A stretch of DNA of 64,000 nucleotides from Fistulifera solaris (Eukaryota; Bacillariophyta; Bacillariophyceae; Naviculales; Stauroneidaceae): contig AP026140.1 of NCBI GenBank assembly GCA_030295235.1, positions 124,001 to 188,000 of the forward strand. Direction: 5' to 3'. The number at the start of each line of letters is the position of its first letter. Position 1 is the stretch's first letter. Both the position numbers and the translations under genes were made by a program. The notes beneath the pieces were generated by a model. That model was not told where the DNA came from and searched no databases. It worked only from the letters and a program-made list of their open reading frames with translations. This document shows positions 44,338 through 55,664 of the stretch, in pieces.

Positions 44338-45365
44338 TTATTCATCCATCCTTTGATATTCGTCCTCCATTTCATCGCCGTGGAAGCGTTTGCGGCCACG
44401 TTCAATGTATCCGGAGGACCACCAGTGATTGAATTCGTCAAACGAAATGCGACGGTCACTGTCGGTGTCAATTACGTTGAATGCTTTCAAAGTATAGCGA
44501 TCATCCAGCTCCATTCCGAGATCCGCCAACAAAGAGCGAACTCATGCGGAGCCATGTACCCGTCACCGTCCGCATCGTAGTTGCTAAAGACAAGCAACAA
44601 GAAGGATTCATCAGCCAGAGAATTGCGGAGGGCCGCGAACTTGCGAGACGCATGAACGCCCACAAGGATGGCCAAAAGACCGACAGCTGTAATGAAGAAT
44701 CCCGAAATCATGGTAATCGTCCACATTTGAGCAATATTGAGAACACCGGCAATGATGTAAAGAAGCCCACGACCCCACACGAAGCGGAACATGTTGAAAT
44801 TACGTGTAATGATGTTGCGAAGATGGGCACGAGTACTGAGAGGATTTGTCGCCATGAAGCGTCCATCCAGAATCAGGATGAAAATACTCATAACGATCAC
44901 ACACATTCCCATTACAATGGCGTGAGCATTCCATGCATCGTCCTCCGTGGCAAATCCGGCAAACGCTGTGCCTAGAAGACCAAGTGCACCGATAAAAGCC
45001 GGAATGCGAATAAAGGAGCTTCCCTCTTCCGCTTCGAATTTCCACTTCATCAAGTGACCGTTAAAAAGACTATTGAGATGATTTTGTCTAGATTGTTCCA
45101 TGTAAGCGGATTGCGCGTCCTGTTCGGCTGTCTCTTCTTCCCCCCGTGTACTCGCTTCTTCGGCGTCATACTGCGGCTCGTCTTCTTGCGGAGGATGATC
45201 GGTTATCATCAAAGCATCATCATCATCGGCTTCTTGTGTATACCCACCATCGGAAGCTGATCGCGTGGCATGATCCATTTGGTGATTGGGATAAGCAGTT
45301 GATGCATTATGAGTTCTTCGGCTGGTCATCCGTTCTTCTTCGTTTTTGTTTCGCAACCAACCCAT
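44338..45365 (-). CDS. COPI-associated-type membrane protein with C-terminal EF-hands
   Basis: The acidic disordered N-terminus (about 45365-45050) is followed by four hydrophobic segments of the COPI-associated protein type (FIGALGLLGTAFAGF; MGMCVIVMSIFILIL; GRGLLYIIAGVLNIAQM; ISGFFITAVGLLAILVG). A cytosolic tail has two EF-hand loops, DADGDGYMAPHEF and DTDSDRRISFDEF. One base is missing at 44531-44533, between the two EF-hands. The second loop is imperfect, with Arg at position 7. Likely a Golgi/endosomal membrane protein with a calcium sensor, by family. ATG 45365 is preferred; an upstream in-frame ATG exists at 45443. Confidence 0.75.
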
Positions 45366-45855
45366 TCTTTCGTTTTTCTTTTCCGAAGACTCCGTTGCTA
45401 TGAAAGACAATGGATGAAATAAGTCTACGATGCTTGCATGCAACCTGGAAGAACCGTCATAAATCTGCCTTTCAACCCGATCTCCGATGGCATAAAATGG
45501 CGATTGGCGAAATCATCGCAATTTGTCGAGCTACATGGCTCAAATTTGAAAATTGGCATGTCGATTTGGTCTATAAATAAAACGTGAATAGTATCCATGT
45601 TATCCAATTGAGTACCGGTTATGTACATTCTTCGCGTTCTGTTTTCAGTTCAGCGATCCGTTCAGCGAGCACCTCCTCTACCGCGCGCGCCAAGCAAGCG
45701 CGAACGGACGAGACGAACGCGTCAATCCGTCGAACGGCGGCGGAGCTCCAACGAAAAGAGAAAAGAGATCTTCGGTCTTGCCAAAAACGTTCCGCCTTCT
45801 CGTCGTTGACTCATCGTCATCGCGACACGTTGACTTTGCGACTACAAAAAGAAAG
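45366..45855. other. Divergent intergenic region EF-hand gene / GPX
   Basis: No gene seen. Open frames here are Arg/Ser-rich without features. Confidence 0.4.
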
Positions 45856-46511
45856 ATGATGAAGAAAGCATTGTTTGCTGTGCAGGACGCAACAACCCGA
45901 GTTCTTTACGGGAAAGAAAAACAAGTTACTAAGATGAGTTTCTACGACTGTGTGGATCGCAGAATTACGGGCGAAGAGGTCAAAATGGGAGAGTTCGCGG
46001 GTAACGTTCTGTTGCTCGTGAATGTTGCTTCCAAATGAGGCTTAACGAAAGTCAATTATACCCAACTTCCCCAACTCGCCGATGAGTTTGGTCCTCGTGG
46101 CTTCAAAATTCTAGCCTTTCCTTGCAATCAGTTCGGTGCGCAAGAACCTGGCACTCCCGAAGAAATTCTGGCGTTTGTCAAGAAATTCGATCCGGATATG
46201 GATAAGAAGTTGGTCTTTTTTGAAAAAGCTGATGTGAATGGTGCGAATGCGCGTGAGCCTTATTCGTTTGTGAAGAAAGTACTTCCAGGTTCGGACGGAT
46301 CGGCGGATATTCGGTGGAACTTCGGTAAGCAATTATCTGGTTAGTTTGTTACTCATTGCATCATCAACTCATACGTAAATGTTTGCTTTCAGTGGGAAAA
46401 TTTCTAATTGATCACGAGGGAACGCCTGTGGAACGTAGTGGTGGGGACCCCTTTGAATTGAAGGACTCCATTGAAAAACTTCTTCAGAAGAAAGAAGCAT
46501 CTGCCAAATAG
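45856..46511 (+). CDS. Selenocysteine-type glutathione peroxidase (in-frame UGA)
   Basis: Predicted phospholipid-hydroperoxide-type GPX. The frame runs VLLLVNVASK-TGA-GLTKVNYTQLP: the codon at 46036-46038 is UGA exactly where the family has catalytic Sec or Cys. Other catalytic residues are present: Gln in AFPCNQFG, and Trp/Asn in WNF. The intron 46325-46392 (GT-AG) rejoins WNF to VGKFLIDHEG in frame. 195 residues if UGA is read as Sec. The frame continues intact on both sides of UGA, unlike the one-base breaks elsewhere. I did not find a convincing SECIS stem in the 3' flank. A misread TGT/TGC codon is the main alternative. Confidence 0.85.
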
Positions 46512-47070
46512 AAAAGCTGGCGGTACGAATACATGTCGCGTGCTAGTAATAGTGGGTTTGATTTGCGGAATAGAGATGGCAAAAGGCCGAATGATGGTAT
46601 TTACATTTTGTTAAATGCTTGAAAGATGATCTGAGATGACAAGAAATTATGTTTTTCTTTGGGTATGAATCTCGTGGTTTCTTCTCAATGTCAGAAAATC
46701 CTTTTCCATTGCTTTGCTTGGTGATAAACTCGACTAATGCTGCACGTAAATGAAACTGGATTAGATCTATGAACATATCTAATAGAAAAAATAATTTGTT
46801 CTTCTCAGAATAGGGTTTCTTTAGCTAGAGGGAAGATTGCGGTCGGAAGCCCCCATACCTATACCCCCTACTGCCCTCTCATCTTAACCAAGACTGCATT
46901 CAGTCATGAGACCGTTCTTTTTTTGTCGCGTTCATTTTCGTCATTATTGTCTTTGTGTTTCTTTCAGCAAGCAAAATGCCACCTTGTTTGTCAGAGGAAT
47001 GACAACAAGGCAGTGAGCATCAGCATAGCACGCACTTTCGTCGACGCCATTGGTTCGTTTCGTCAAAAAC
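46512..47070. other. 3' flank of GPX and upstream region of the LDLa gene
   Basis: A SECIS element should lie in the first few hundred bases if UGA is decoded. ATGA motifs occur (46590, 46637) but none with a clear 11-12 bp stem, an AA loop and an opposed GA. A bipartite element lies at 46859-46905. Confidence 0.4.
46859..46905. repeat. Bipartite element (CTATACC - 26 nt - GACTG-N4-CAGTC)
   Basis: Degenerate heptamer at 46859-46865 and hairpin GACTG-CATT-CAGTC at 46892-46905, about 165 bp before the next start codon. Confidence 0.55.
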
Positions 47071-47501
47071 ATGCGAAAACGACGAATGGGCCGTCAGGAG
47101 GGCGGTATCCTTCCTTTACACGGTGGAGAAGTACAGTCATTTGACAAGCGACGTAGGAGGAGACGCTCTAGACAGAACCGAAAATGTTTGCTCACTCTGG
47201 GTGCATCTTTGAGCATTATGGGAATCATTGTTTGTGCTTTTATCCGATTGCGTCCAAACAGGGCGTACGATTCGATGAATCATTACATTCTCTGTGATGA
47301 CGGAACTACTGTCCTCGGTCGTATAAATGATGACTATTGTGATTGCCCGGATGGATCGGACGAAAAGCTTACGGCAGCATGTTCCAATATACTAGTGCAA
47401 AGGGAACCTTTCGATGTCATGACGATAGTAGCAAGTTATTGTTCCCTTCGAGGATTCGAGACGGCGTACAAGATTGCGCCGATGCTAGTGACGAGTACTG
47501 A
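47071..47501 (+). CDS. Short type II membrane protein with glucosidase-II-beta-like LDLa modules
   Basis: About 143 residues: a strongly basic N-terminus (KRRRRRRSRQNRK), one transmembrane segment (LLTLGASLSIMGIIVCAFI), then two LDL-receptor-A-like modules. The first has NDDYCDCPDGSDE, the hallmark of glucosidase II beta subunits. The second (FRCHDDSSKLL ... QDCADASDEY) appears after one base is added at 47399-47401, and ends at the stop 47499-47501. A normal glucosidase II beta continues for hundreds of residues to an MRH domain, which is missing here, so this is a stand-alone lumenal module or a truncated gene. Start ATG 47071 or 47086. Confidence 0.6.
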
Positions 47502-47751
47502 TGGACTGACGAGACTTACCAGGTATTGCTGCATAGACTTCGATCAGCATGGGGATGCTATACAAACGCTGTTCTCTGCTCGAAAGCATTGCTTATTCAA
47601 AACTTAAAGCCACGCGGCCACTATCTGATCAATTAATTACATCGCTATGTACAGCATTTACAATAAGAATACTGTTAGAAGCTAAGATTTTGGTTGCGTA
47701 GACTGCGGAACTAGCCCATCACCTCGATGAATTATAAGGAGTATAAATAGC

Positions 47752-47800
47752 GACTGAAAAGCAGTCGTGGTGACATACGAACAACACTCTGTCCTATAGT
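47752..47800. repeat. Bipartite element, reversed order
   Basis: Hairpin GACTG-AAAAG-CAGTC at 47752-47766, then a 27-nt gap and CTATAGT at 47794-47800. Confidence 0.7.
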
Positions 47801-47967
47801 GAAATGCAAAAGAACCTAAAAGCTTTTTCGCTTCAACAATTGAATCGTGAGTTGGAAATAATGCCGAGCTAATTTCAACAAGAAAGATTGAGCCAATCAA
47901 GGTTGGCAAGTTCGAAGAAAAAACGGGGACAATAGCACATTCACGGCACCCAATAATTTTGCTTCAT

Positions 47968-48020
47968 GACTGACAAGCAGTCGTGGATTCATTCCTTGAA
48001 CCATCACTTTGGTCCATAGT
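47968..48020. repeat. Bipartite element, reversed order, degenerate
   Basis: Hairpin GACTG-ACAAG-CAGTC at 47968-47982, then a 31-nt gap and CCATAGT at 48014-48020. Confidence 0.55.
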
Positions 48021-48207
48021 AAATACGCAGGCAAAGTTTCGCTAGGCTCTATGACGTACCAATATCAAGGCATGTAATGATACGTTACTTAAGCTAATGC
48101 ATCGTAATAAGGACAAATGGAGCTCAAAGAATCTGTCGAACAAACGATTTTTCGGCAGGTAGCTTGAAAGATTACATTACTTTCAACTATTTTAGTGGAC
48201 ATCCATT

Positions 48208-48292
48208 GTCCACTGGGTTAGTTGTGTTTCTCTAACTCGATTAGGGATTCGGTTCTCTTGTAGGGATAGGACGTAAGCATAGTAAAATCTAG
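48208..48292. repeat. Dispersed repeat, inverted copy at 63101-63184
   Basis: About 85 bp; strings such as ATTAGGGATTCGGTTCTCTT and GTAGGGATAGGACGTAAGC occur reverse-complemented near 63110-63170. Similarity stops abruptly at CCCAGT. Confidence 0.75.
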
Positions 48293-48660
48293 CCATTTTT
48301 TTTTAGATGCAGTTTTCCCTATTATGAATCAGACGGAAATTCTGAGTGAAGTGTCCGAATGTCTCGGAGATTAGAAAAGTCGCCTCTGGCATCAAAACAA
48401 AGCCATTTTCGTCTCCAATACCATTCTTTGTTATCAATAAAAAGTTGTTCGTCGAAAACTAGCGTAGTAAACTCTATAGTCCGGAGTAGGAAATAGCTAA
48501 TCGCCTTTCGTACAGTATCTTAGTGGTACTACTTTTCTATTCAAGAACACGTCATCCCAAACCCGCGCTGATCGTTTTGCCACCATACAAAATCTCGTCC
48601 ACCGCCGACAATACGACGACAACATCCAAAAGCAAAACAACAAAAACGACATTTTCGTTC

Positions 48661-50051
48661 ATGCGAAAGGCTCTCTTTCTCTTCATTTCCTTCCTTATCG
48701 GTTCGACTCATTCCTTCAGTATGACAGCAACAAACGGCAATCACATTCTTCAGCGAATTACCCCGCAAGATGTCTCTATGGAAATCAAACATCCCGTCGA
48801 TCCGCAAGCGCTCGAGCAAGCAACGGCTATTATCAACGAACTCCGCAATGAGCAAGGAACGGTGACAGATGAATCGCTACTACAAGTCGCAAAACGCCTC
48901 GGTGATATTCCGGCCGATGCTTCGTCGTGTATTGTCTCCAAAGAGGATTGTCGCGCGGCTTTTGACAATCTTTCGGAACATGATCGGACCGCTCTCTCCA
49001 ATATATACAACCGCGTCAAAGCCTTCGCTACGATGCAACGAAACAGTGTAAAAGACATGGAAATGGACATTCCGGGAGGAAAAGCGGGTCACACGGTGTC
49101 CGCGTGTCGGGCCGCGGGTTGTTATGCTCCCGGTGGACGCTATCCGTTGCCGTCGTCGGTCATCATGACGGCCGTCACGGCACGGGCTGCCGGTTGTGAA
49201 ACCGTAGTACTTGCCAGTCCCCGACCGGCACCGATCACACTGGCGGCGGCGCATTTGGCCGGTGCTGATTTGGTGTTGTGTGTGGGTGGTGCACAAGCGA
49301 TTGCGGCCATGGCGTATGGCTCGGAAACCATTCCGCGATGCGATGTTATTTGTGGTCCGGGCAACAAATGGGTGACAGCGGCCAAGTCGATCGTCAATGG
49401 GCATTGTGGCATTGATATGCTGGCGGGACCGTCGGAAGTGCTGGTCATTTGCGACGACACGGCGAACCCGACAGTGGTCGCGGCCGATTTGATTGCACAA
49501 GCGGAACATGACGTTGTGGCACGAGCCATTCTCTTGTGTACTTCGCAAGAAATTATTGATCAAGTAGATCAAGAAGTTGCTAAACAACTGGAGAGCTTAC
49601 CAGAACCGAACAAGAGCACTGCGGCGGAAGCTTTGAAACAGAGTTTTGCCGTACATTGCGACAGCATCGAAGAATGTATCAAGATATCGGACGACATTGC
49701 CCCCGAGCATTTGGAAATTCAAACGCGCGATGCTATGAAAGTTGGTCAATCCTGTATGAATTATGGAGGGTTGTTTGTGGGTGAGCACGCAGCGGAAGTT
49801 TTGGGAGATTATGGTGCTGGACCCAATCACACGCTGCCCACCGGAGGAACGGGACGCTACACAGGAGGACTAAGTGTCTTCAATTTTTGCGTATTAGAAC
49901 TTGGATGAGAATCGATGACAAGAAGGAAAGTCAATCTATGGTGGATGACAGCATCATCATGGCCAGATTGGAAGGCCTAGAGGGTCATGCTAGAGCAGCC
50001 GAGACAAGAAGTCTCACTAAAACACCAGCCTTCAAGCAACCCAAAGTATAA
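48661..50051 (+). CDS. HISD: Histidinol dehydrogenase, plastid-type precursor
   Basis: Predicted enzyme for the last two steps of histidine synthesis (histidinol to histidine, zinc and NAD+ dependent). Landmarks: IPGGKAGHTVSACRAAG-type cofactor loop, QAIAAMAYG, DVICGPGNKWVTAAK, DMLAGPSEVLVI, LIAQAEHD and GPNHTLPTGG. The N-terminus MRKALFLFISFLIGSTHS-FSM looks like a bipartite plastid signal. The T-run 49883-49887 is one base short: adding it gives the normal C-terminus (FLRIRTWM ... MARLEGLEGHARAAETR) and the stop at 50051 instead of 49908. No introns. Confidence 0.92.
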
Positions 50052-50582
50052 GTAGTTTGTAATGAACGAAGTTTACAGATATGTTCGACTTGACATGTTA
50101 TGAACACATTAAGTACGCTGAAAATTCCCAACTACCAACTTTGTCTAGTTTGAATCTCTTCCTAGATTGAACGTTTCATCCAAATATTCGTTGTCTGGCA
50201 CACTATTATTTAAGTTCATTGATAGTGGCATCTCTTCTAGTTTATTTCAGAGAGTGACATTCGAACAACTAAATACGAGAGTCTCTTACTAAAACCACTC
50301 GAACGCTTTCAGGCGAATTTAGAAAGGTTTTTCTAGAGAGACGACTCGGAGACTTTAAAGAATTTCTCTCTAGTCTTTTCTCGTCTATCTCGTGACCCAG
50401 CGGAGTAACTTTTTAACTCTTATCTCTTTTGTTTTTCTGGCTCGACATTGTTCGCTCTCGTTCCTCTATAGTCCGATGGCGTTACGGTACTCCTACTTTT
50501 TGTCGAACAGTGTCCTCTATTCAGGGGCCTAATTACTTTGTAATGAAAACCGTAACACAAGACCACAGTAGATACAGACTGA

Positions 50583-50590
50583 TACAGGAT
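50583..50590. repeat. 8-bp target-site duplication, left
   Basis: TACAGGAT, immediately before the left terminal inverted repeat; identical to 51978-51985. Confidence 0.8.
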
Positions 50591-51977
50591 CAGGCCTCTT
50601 TATTCTGGTCAAATGACCAAAATAATAGCATTTTCGCCAAAATAGTGCTGAAAATATGACCAAAATAAGGTATTTTGGTATTTTGGTCATGCAATTTATT
50701 ATGATTTCTGCTTAGCAAGTATGTTGTTTTCTGAGTAGTTGAATTCTATTTACTATGCTTTTTACTGCACCGCGAATGTCTCTGTACGATTGAGTGTTTT
50801 GACGCAGTTTTTGCACGCCATTCATTCGTTTTTTTATTGACCTTTGCCGCCCTTCTTCAATATTCAAAAATAGGAGGGTGATTCACTTGAACACAGCGCA
50901 AGTGTTGCTTAAAAGGAACTCCGACGGATTGATTTGGAGCAGGGGATTTGAGTGTGGAGGATGTTTGCACGCTTGGGCCTGATTGCTCGGCATTTCCCCG
51001 CCTACTGCCATTATGTTTCAATGTTTGCATTGACATATTGTCTTCCGCCAGGAGGATGGATGTTGGATGTTCCGTAAAAATAAGGAGACAAGGAACGGAC
51101 GGCTTCTAATGGCTTCATAATACCGTGGTTGGATGCATATGCCCTCGAAGTTACAACAATGGATGGCGACAAAATCGTCTGGGCGGCATGCAAATTCTGT
51201 CTCGAATGTGGACGCGATACGCCGTCTCCCAAGCCCAAGAACGGATGTCAACAATCTTTTCGCCATCGACGCTTCTTAACATTGGCACAGTAACTAGTTG
51301 AAAATTCACGTTGAAAGCCAGAAATATACGAGGAGTAAAAGAAAATGACGAAGAAAGAAAAGCGTGCGTTATTTAATGAAAAGATCAAAGCGAAGAAATC
51401 TTTTATTGTGAACCGCCGAGCTAGCAACGTCTGCTTCGAAAGTACACTCCCCTTCAGCTCTTGGAGATTGAAAAGCAGTTTTACGCCTTGCTGACTCGCC
51501 GCCGAGAGTCTGCCGCTTTTCCTATTCAATGCAGAATGATGCACACGGAGACTTCGCCAGTGACAAGTTCGAGATGTGCTGGCAGAGTGTGGGCCCGGGG
51601 TTTGTATTTCTGAAGGATTTTTATGGTAGCATTGCAGCGATGATGGCGGGAATTGCATCTGTCGAGTCTGACTTTCCAGAGCAAGCGGATCAGAGGCAGT
51701 AATTCCAGTTCGATGACAGACTTTACGTTGGAGCCTATGTTGCATTGCAATCCGTATGATGATTTCTTTGAGATGTTTCTGAATTTGGGAGGTTTGCAAT
51801 GTTCTTTTTAGTGATGTGAATGGGAAACACCCGTAATATTACGTGATGAGATTTACATGGTACATTTTCTACGTAGTTCTACGTGAAAAGCTAAAATAAA
51901 CCAAAATAACTTTGAAAATATGACCAAAATAACCTATTTTGGTATTTTGGTCACGAAAGCCAAAATAAAGAGGCCTG
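50591..51977. mobile_element. Non-autonomous hAT-like DNA transposon, 1,387 bp
   Basis: The termini are inverted repeats beginning CAGGCCTCTTTATT (left 50591; right end complementary, ending at 51977), with subterminal repeats of GACCAAAATA on both sides. The flanks are an identical 8-bp duplication, TACAGGAT. An 8-bp duplication with CAGG-type ends fits the hAT superfamily. The interior has only short open frames (longest minus 51248-51799) with no transposase or BED-finger motif I can recognise. The intact duplication suggests a fairly recent insertion. Confidence 0.8.
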
Positions 51978-51985
51978 TACAGGAT
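51978..51985. repeat. 8-bp target-site duplication, right
   Basis: TACAGGAT, directly after the right terminal inverted repeat. Confidence 0.8.
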
Positions 51986-52451
51986 TTACGCTTTCATAGA
52001 TGTGGGACTGACATTATTCACCGTAAATCTTGGGAACACGTCAACGTACTGCGGACACGACAATGACGCGTGACCGATGACGCAATAATTTCATTGAAAA
52101 ATTCTGGAAGTTTGCATCGGTACGAAAAGCTCTGCAGTCCATTTCGGAAGACGGTTCTTTTGCTTCCTTGTCGACCAAAGGATGAGTTGGTTGCCTTTCA
52201 TTGCATTTCTTTCGATCCAACTTCTCACGTAATAACGAGAAGATCTCTTGATCTAGTTATCAAGAGCTCCTCCGCATAAAGCTTCATTTGATCCGGGTAT
52301 TTGGAAGTGAAGGGCAAGAGAAGACTATTTCTAATAGAGCCTTTATTGATTATCACGAAAGTCGAATTTGAACTGCGCTCTTTGGTTCCATTTCAACATT
52401 TCAACAGTTAGATTGAGAGCGGTCTGTTTTACCCTTCAATACACTGTTGTC

Positions 52452-53209
52452 ATGTCCGATAAAGACGCACTGAGCGATCAAACGTGTCCTACTACTGCAG
52501 AATCGATAGCGTCAAGAGAACTCACGCTTCCTATGCGACGCTCTTCCTTTGTACAAACGCGCAGTATTTTAATTATTCCCACTCATGAAGAGAGCTTGGA
52601 TGAAGAAATAACGAACGTTCTGCGGAGAGAAGCGCGCGAACGAAGAGACGAGAAATTTGAAAATGCAATGATTGCAAATCAAGGAGTTACGTTTGATAGT
52701 ATTACGATTCGAGATTATCCCATGACAGTAGGCGACAATCCGAGCGTATCATCCGGTCCTCCTCTTACCATCGAATGGGATCACATGAGCGAAGTGACGT
52801 TGTCGCTTGATTGTTATGAAGAATCGAAACCGGCTCCGAGAAATGGTCGAGAAATGATTGTGCCCCGGTTGGCGCGAGAGCAAATATTCCGCGACGCCGG
52901 ATTTTCGTACAATCAGCTGATCCGGCTGACGAAACCTGTAAATGTGGCTCGATTACAACGGCGAAAGACCCATTCTACACTAGGACTCAGTCCCTGGCTC
53001 GAAGTTTACGAAAGGGCGACACGCAAAGCGAAAAATGTTATCAGTCTGGGCAAAAGAAACGAGAAGAAAAGGAATTTCTCAAACCATGGTTACAGCGGCC
53101 ATTTTCCGTGGACCGTTCGGCGGATGGTTCCACCAGCAAGCGCACTAGTTCCATGAGTGATGTATTAGAGTTTGAACAAATGCCAGAAAGCTTATTGATT
53201 CAGAGTTAA
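52452..53209 (+). CDS. Conserved diatom-type hypothetical protein
   Basis: About 252 residues. The core VTFDSITIRDYPMTVGDNP followed by SSGPPLTIEWDH belongs to a protein family that I know as abundant in diatoms and other stramenopiles, of unknown function. It is followed by a basic helical region (REQIFRDAGFS, EVYERATRKAKNVI). One base is missing in the A-run 53052-53055; restoring it gives KKKREEKEFLKPWLQRPF and a Ser-rich tail ending at 53209. Start ATG 52452. No signal peptide or membrane segment. Confidence 0.7.
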
Positions 53210-54141
53210 CAACACTGCAACGCGCCTATGGCTGCTCTGATGAAGGCATGCAACATTTGTAGATTAAAAGAGGGTTGCGCTAGCCCTTTGCATTGTAACA
53301 TAAACACAAGTATGATCCTGTTGAACTCGTTATCGATTTTGAAAATCAAACGTAGATGAAACATGAAACGTATGATGTAACGTTTCAATTCTCTACACGA
53401 TTCCACGTAGTCGCCGTAGGAAATTTATCGATGTAGAGGTCCCCGGATAATGAGCTTACCTGGTGACATATCCATTGATTAGGTCCCTAAAACGCTCGAA
53501 TGCTATCATTATAGAATTGCCTTGCAGCCCGTAGTGTTTTGGTATCATAAAACGTTTTTCTATTCATGCAAAGTGAGATCTGTTTGAATTCAACTAAAAT
53601 TGTTAGTAGCAGGGCCTGATTATGCAACCTGATGGAGTGTGACTTCAAACTTGCTTCCTTTCCTCCGTTCTGCACAGTTAATCAGCATAGCGTACCTTCT
53701 TTTAAATTTGTTTTGTTCTAGCAGCATTATCATTTCTCATTTGACTCGTAATGGCGAAAAAGCCTTCCAGATCGAACTCTCCCAGGATACTATACTGCCA
53801 GAGTGTATATTACTTTTTTTTAAGACGTCCCTGTACCGGAAAGCCAGTGAGTCGTATGGTCAAGACTACACTTTAGAAGATACTTCCGTTTGAATTTACT
53901 GTACTTGAATCTTACGGTGGCAGGCAAGACGGCCAGTGTCGAGCAAAGTTGAAACAGAAAGCTGCGGACGGTTTTTCTTTCCACACGGACAGCCAAGTGT
54001 CATCCATTGCGAAGCAGAGAAGAAGGCAACCTATCTCTTGTTGTTGTTGCGCTTCATCCTCTAGAACCACATATCATCCCTCCTCAGTTTCGCTGAAAGC
54101 GCTTTCGGCAAATGATTTAAGGGAATACGATTCTTGAAACG
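53210..54141. other. Intergenic region with one dispersed-repeat copy
   Basis: No convincing gene. 53335-53460 is related to 62640-62842 and 63785-64000 (shared CGTAGGAAATTTATCGA and CCCGGATA). Confidence 0.5.
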
Positions 54142-55385
54142 ATGAACTCTTTGCTTTTCTTTTTTACCCTGATTGCAACTTGTTCTTTATCGGCTGTGAG
54201 TGCTTGGAGTGCGTCGCCAACGCGGTATCCGAAGCATTTGTTCACACAACTACACGAAAGTGTCGCCATTGATGGGGTTGTTTCGATTGCGGGAGAAACA
54301 GAACCGGAGAATCACGATGTCGATCCTTTGAAGATTCATAACAATTTAGAGCAGGATATTGTCACACCGTTCGATATCGCACGGCGGAAAGTCTCGGATG
54401 TCCTGGAACAGTCGCTTCGTCCCGAAAACTTCTCGAAAGAAAAATTATTCAATGCGCTTCTATTAACGGCAAGTTTCGGCTTTGCGGGTTACACCATACT
54501 CAATATTGACAGCGGCATGACGCGAGGATGGACACAAAATGAAATTGCAATGCGCATCCCCCCTCGACAACTGGAACAATTATGAAACAAGTTTAGCCGA
54601 AAAACCAATCTATACGAAAACAATGATCAATGTGATCATATATCTACTGGGTGACTGGCTCAGTCAAACGATATTTCAGAAGAAAAATTTACTCGACTTT
54701 GATGCCGGCCGAACCTTACGGAACGGCTTCATTGGGTTGTGCTTTGGGCCTCTGGTGCACGAATACTATCAATTTAGTGACACTATTCTACCATTGGATA
54801 GTCCGAATCCTCTTTTGACGCGAGTGGAAAAGATCGTTATGGATCAAACAATCTACTTGTCGGTAAAAGCGTCTATCTACGTGGCAGCTGTGGCGCTGTT
54901 AGGTACGTTGAATCATTTGCGGTCTTTCTAGTAAGCAAAAACAACACTCATTCTTATTGTGGGTGCTTGCTACATTAGCCGGTGAGTCGGTGGAAACGGC
55001 CAAGACAAATGTCAAGGAACGGATAGTGGGGATTGTCACGACGGCGTGGAAATTCTGGCCTCTCGTTCATTGCCTTACCTACACAGTAGTCCCAGCACAA
55101 CACCGTATTCTGTGGGTAAATTGCGTAGATCTGTTCTGGAACGCTATATTAGCGTCTATGACGGGCGCCAAGTCAAACAATAATACGAATGGAGATGCCG
55201 TTCAGGCCGAGGAAGCGATGCAAGCTAATGATTTGAGCTCCGCAATGCTTTTGAAGCAAGAGCTCGTTTCAGTCAACAAAGAAGATTCGCTCTTCTTCGT
55301 GAATTCGACAGGTACCACATTACCCACTTCTACGCTTTTGAACACCAACAGTACCGTTGAAGTAACTAACGGTGAAAAAGGATAA
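54142..55385 (+). CDS. Mpv17/PMP22-family membrane protein, plastid-type precursor
   Basis: N-terminal signal peptide (LLFFFTLIATCSLSAVSA) followed by WSASP, suggesting a bipartite plastid signal. After a ~100-residue linker comes an Mpv17 domain: DNWNNYETSLAEKPIYTKTM, INVIIYLLGDWLSQ, RNGFIGLCFGPLVHEYYQ, then FWPLVHCLTYTVVPAQHRILW and LFWNAILASM. The C-run 54558-54563 has one base too many at the start of the domain. The intron 54903-54978 (GT-AG, acceptor ATTAG) joins ALL to AGESVE in frame. The Asn/Thr-rich C-terminal tail is longer than typical. A channel-like role is proposed for the family; the substrate is unknown. Confidence 0.82.
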
Positions 55386-55664
55386 GGTCGTCTTGTAGTA
55401 CGATCGAGCTACATGCACAAAGCATCACTGCAATGAACATCTTAGTATTGTAACTGTATTAATAATCTTTTCTTATCCGATGCCTTTGAGCGTTTCACGA
55501 ACATGAGTGATCCAGATAACGTGTAGAAAATGTTTCTATTTTATTCTATTGTTTATGTATCACCTGTCGCTGGTCGACACTGAAAATATTATTTATTCAA
55601 AACCGAAGCATCGAGAGAGCGGCGAATCATCAATTGAATCATTCTCATCTCGTTTGACGACGAC

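Larger units (their letters stand above)
47502..48660. other. Long intergenic region with two bipartite elements and a dispersed repeat
   Basis: No gene seen over about 1.1 kb. It contains the elements at 47752-47800 and 47968-48020, a hairpin GTGGACATCCATTGTCCAC (about 48193-48211) and the repeat at 48208-48292. Confidence 0.5.

Noticed and set aside
46590-46670. Candidate SECIS element after the GPX stop
   Set aside because: ATGA motifs are present, but no 11-12 bp stem with an AA loop and an opposed GA could be drawn; too weak to annotate.
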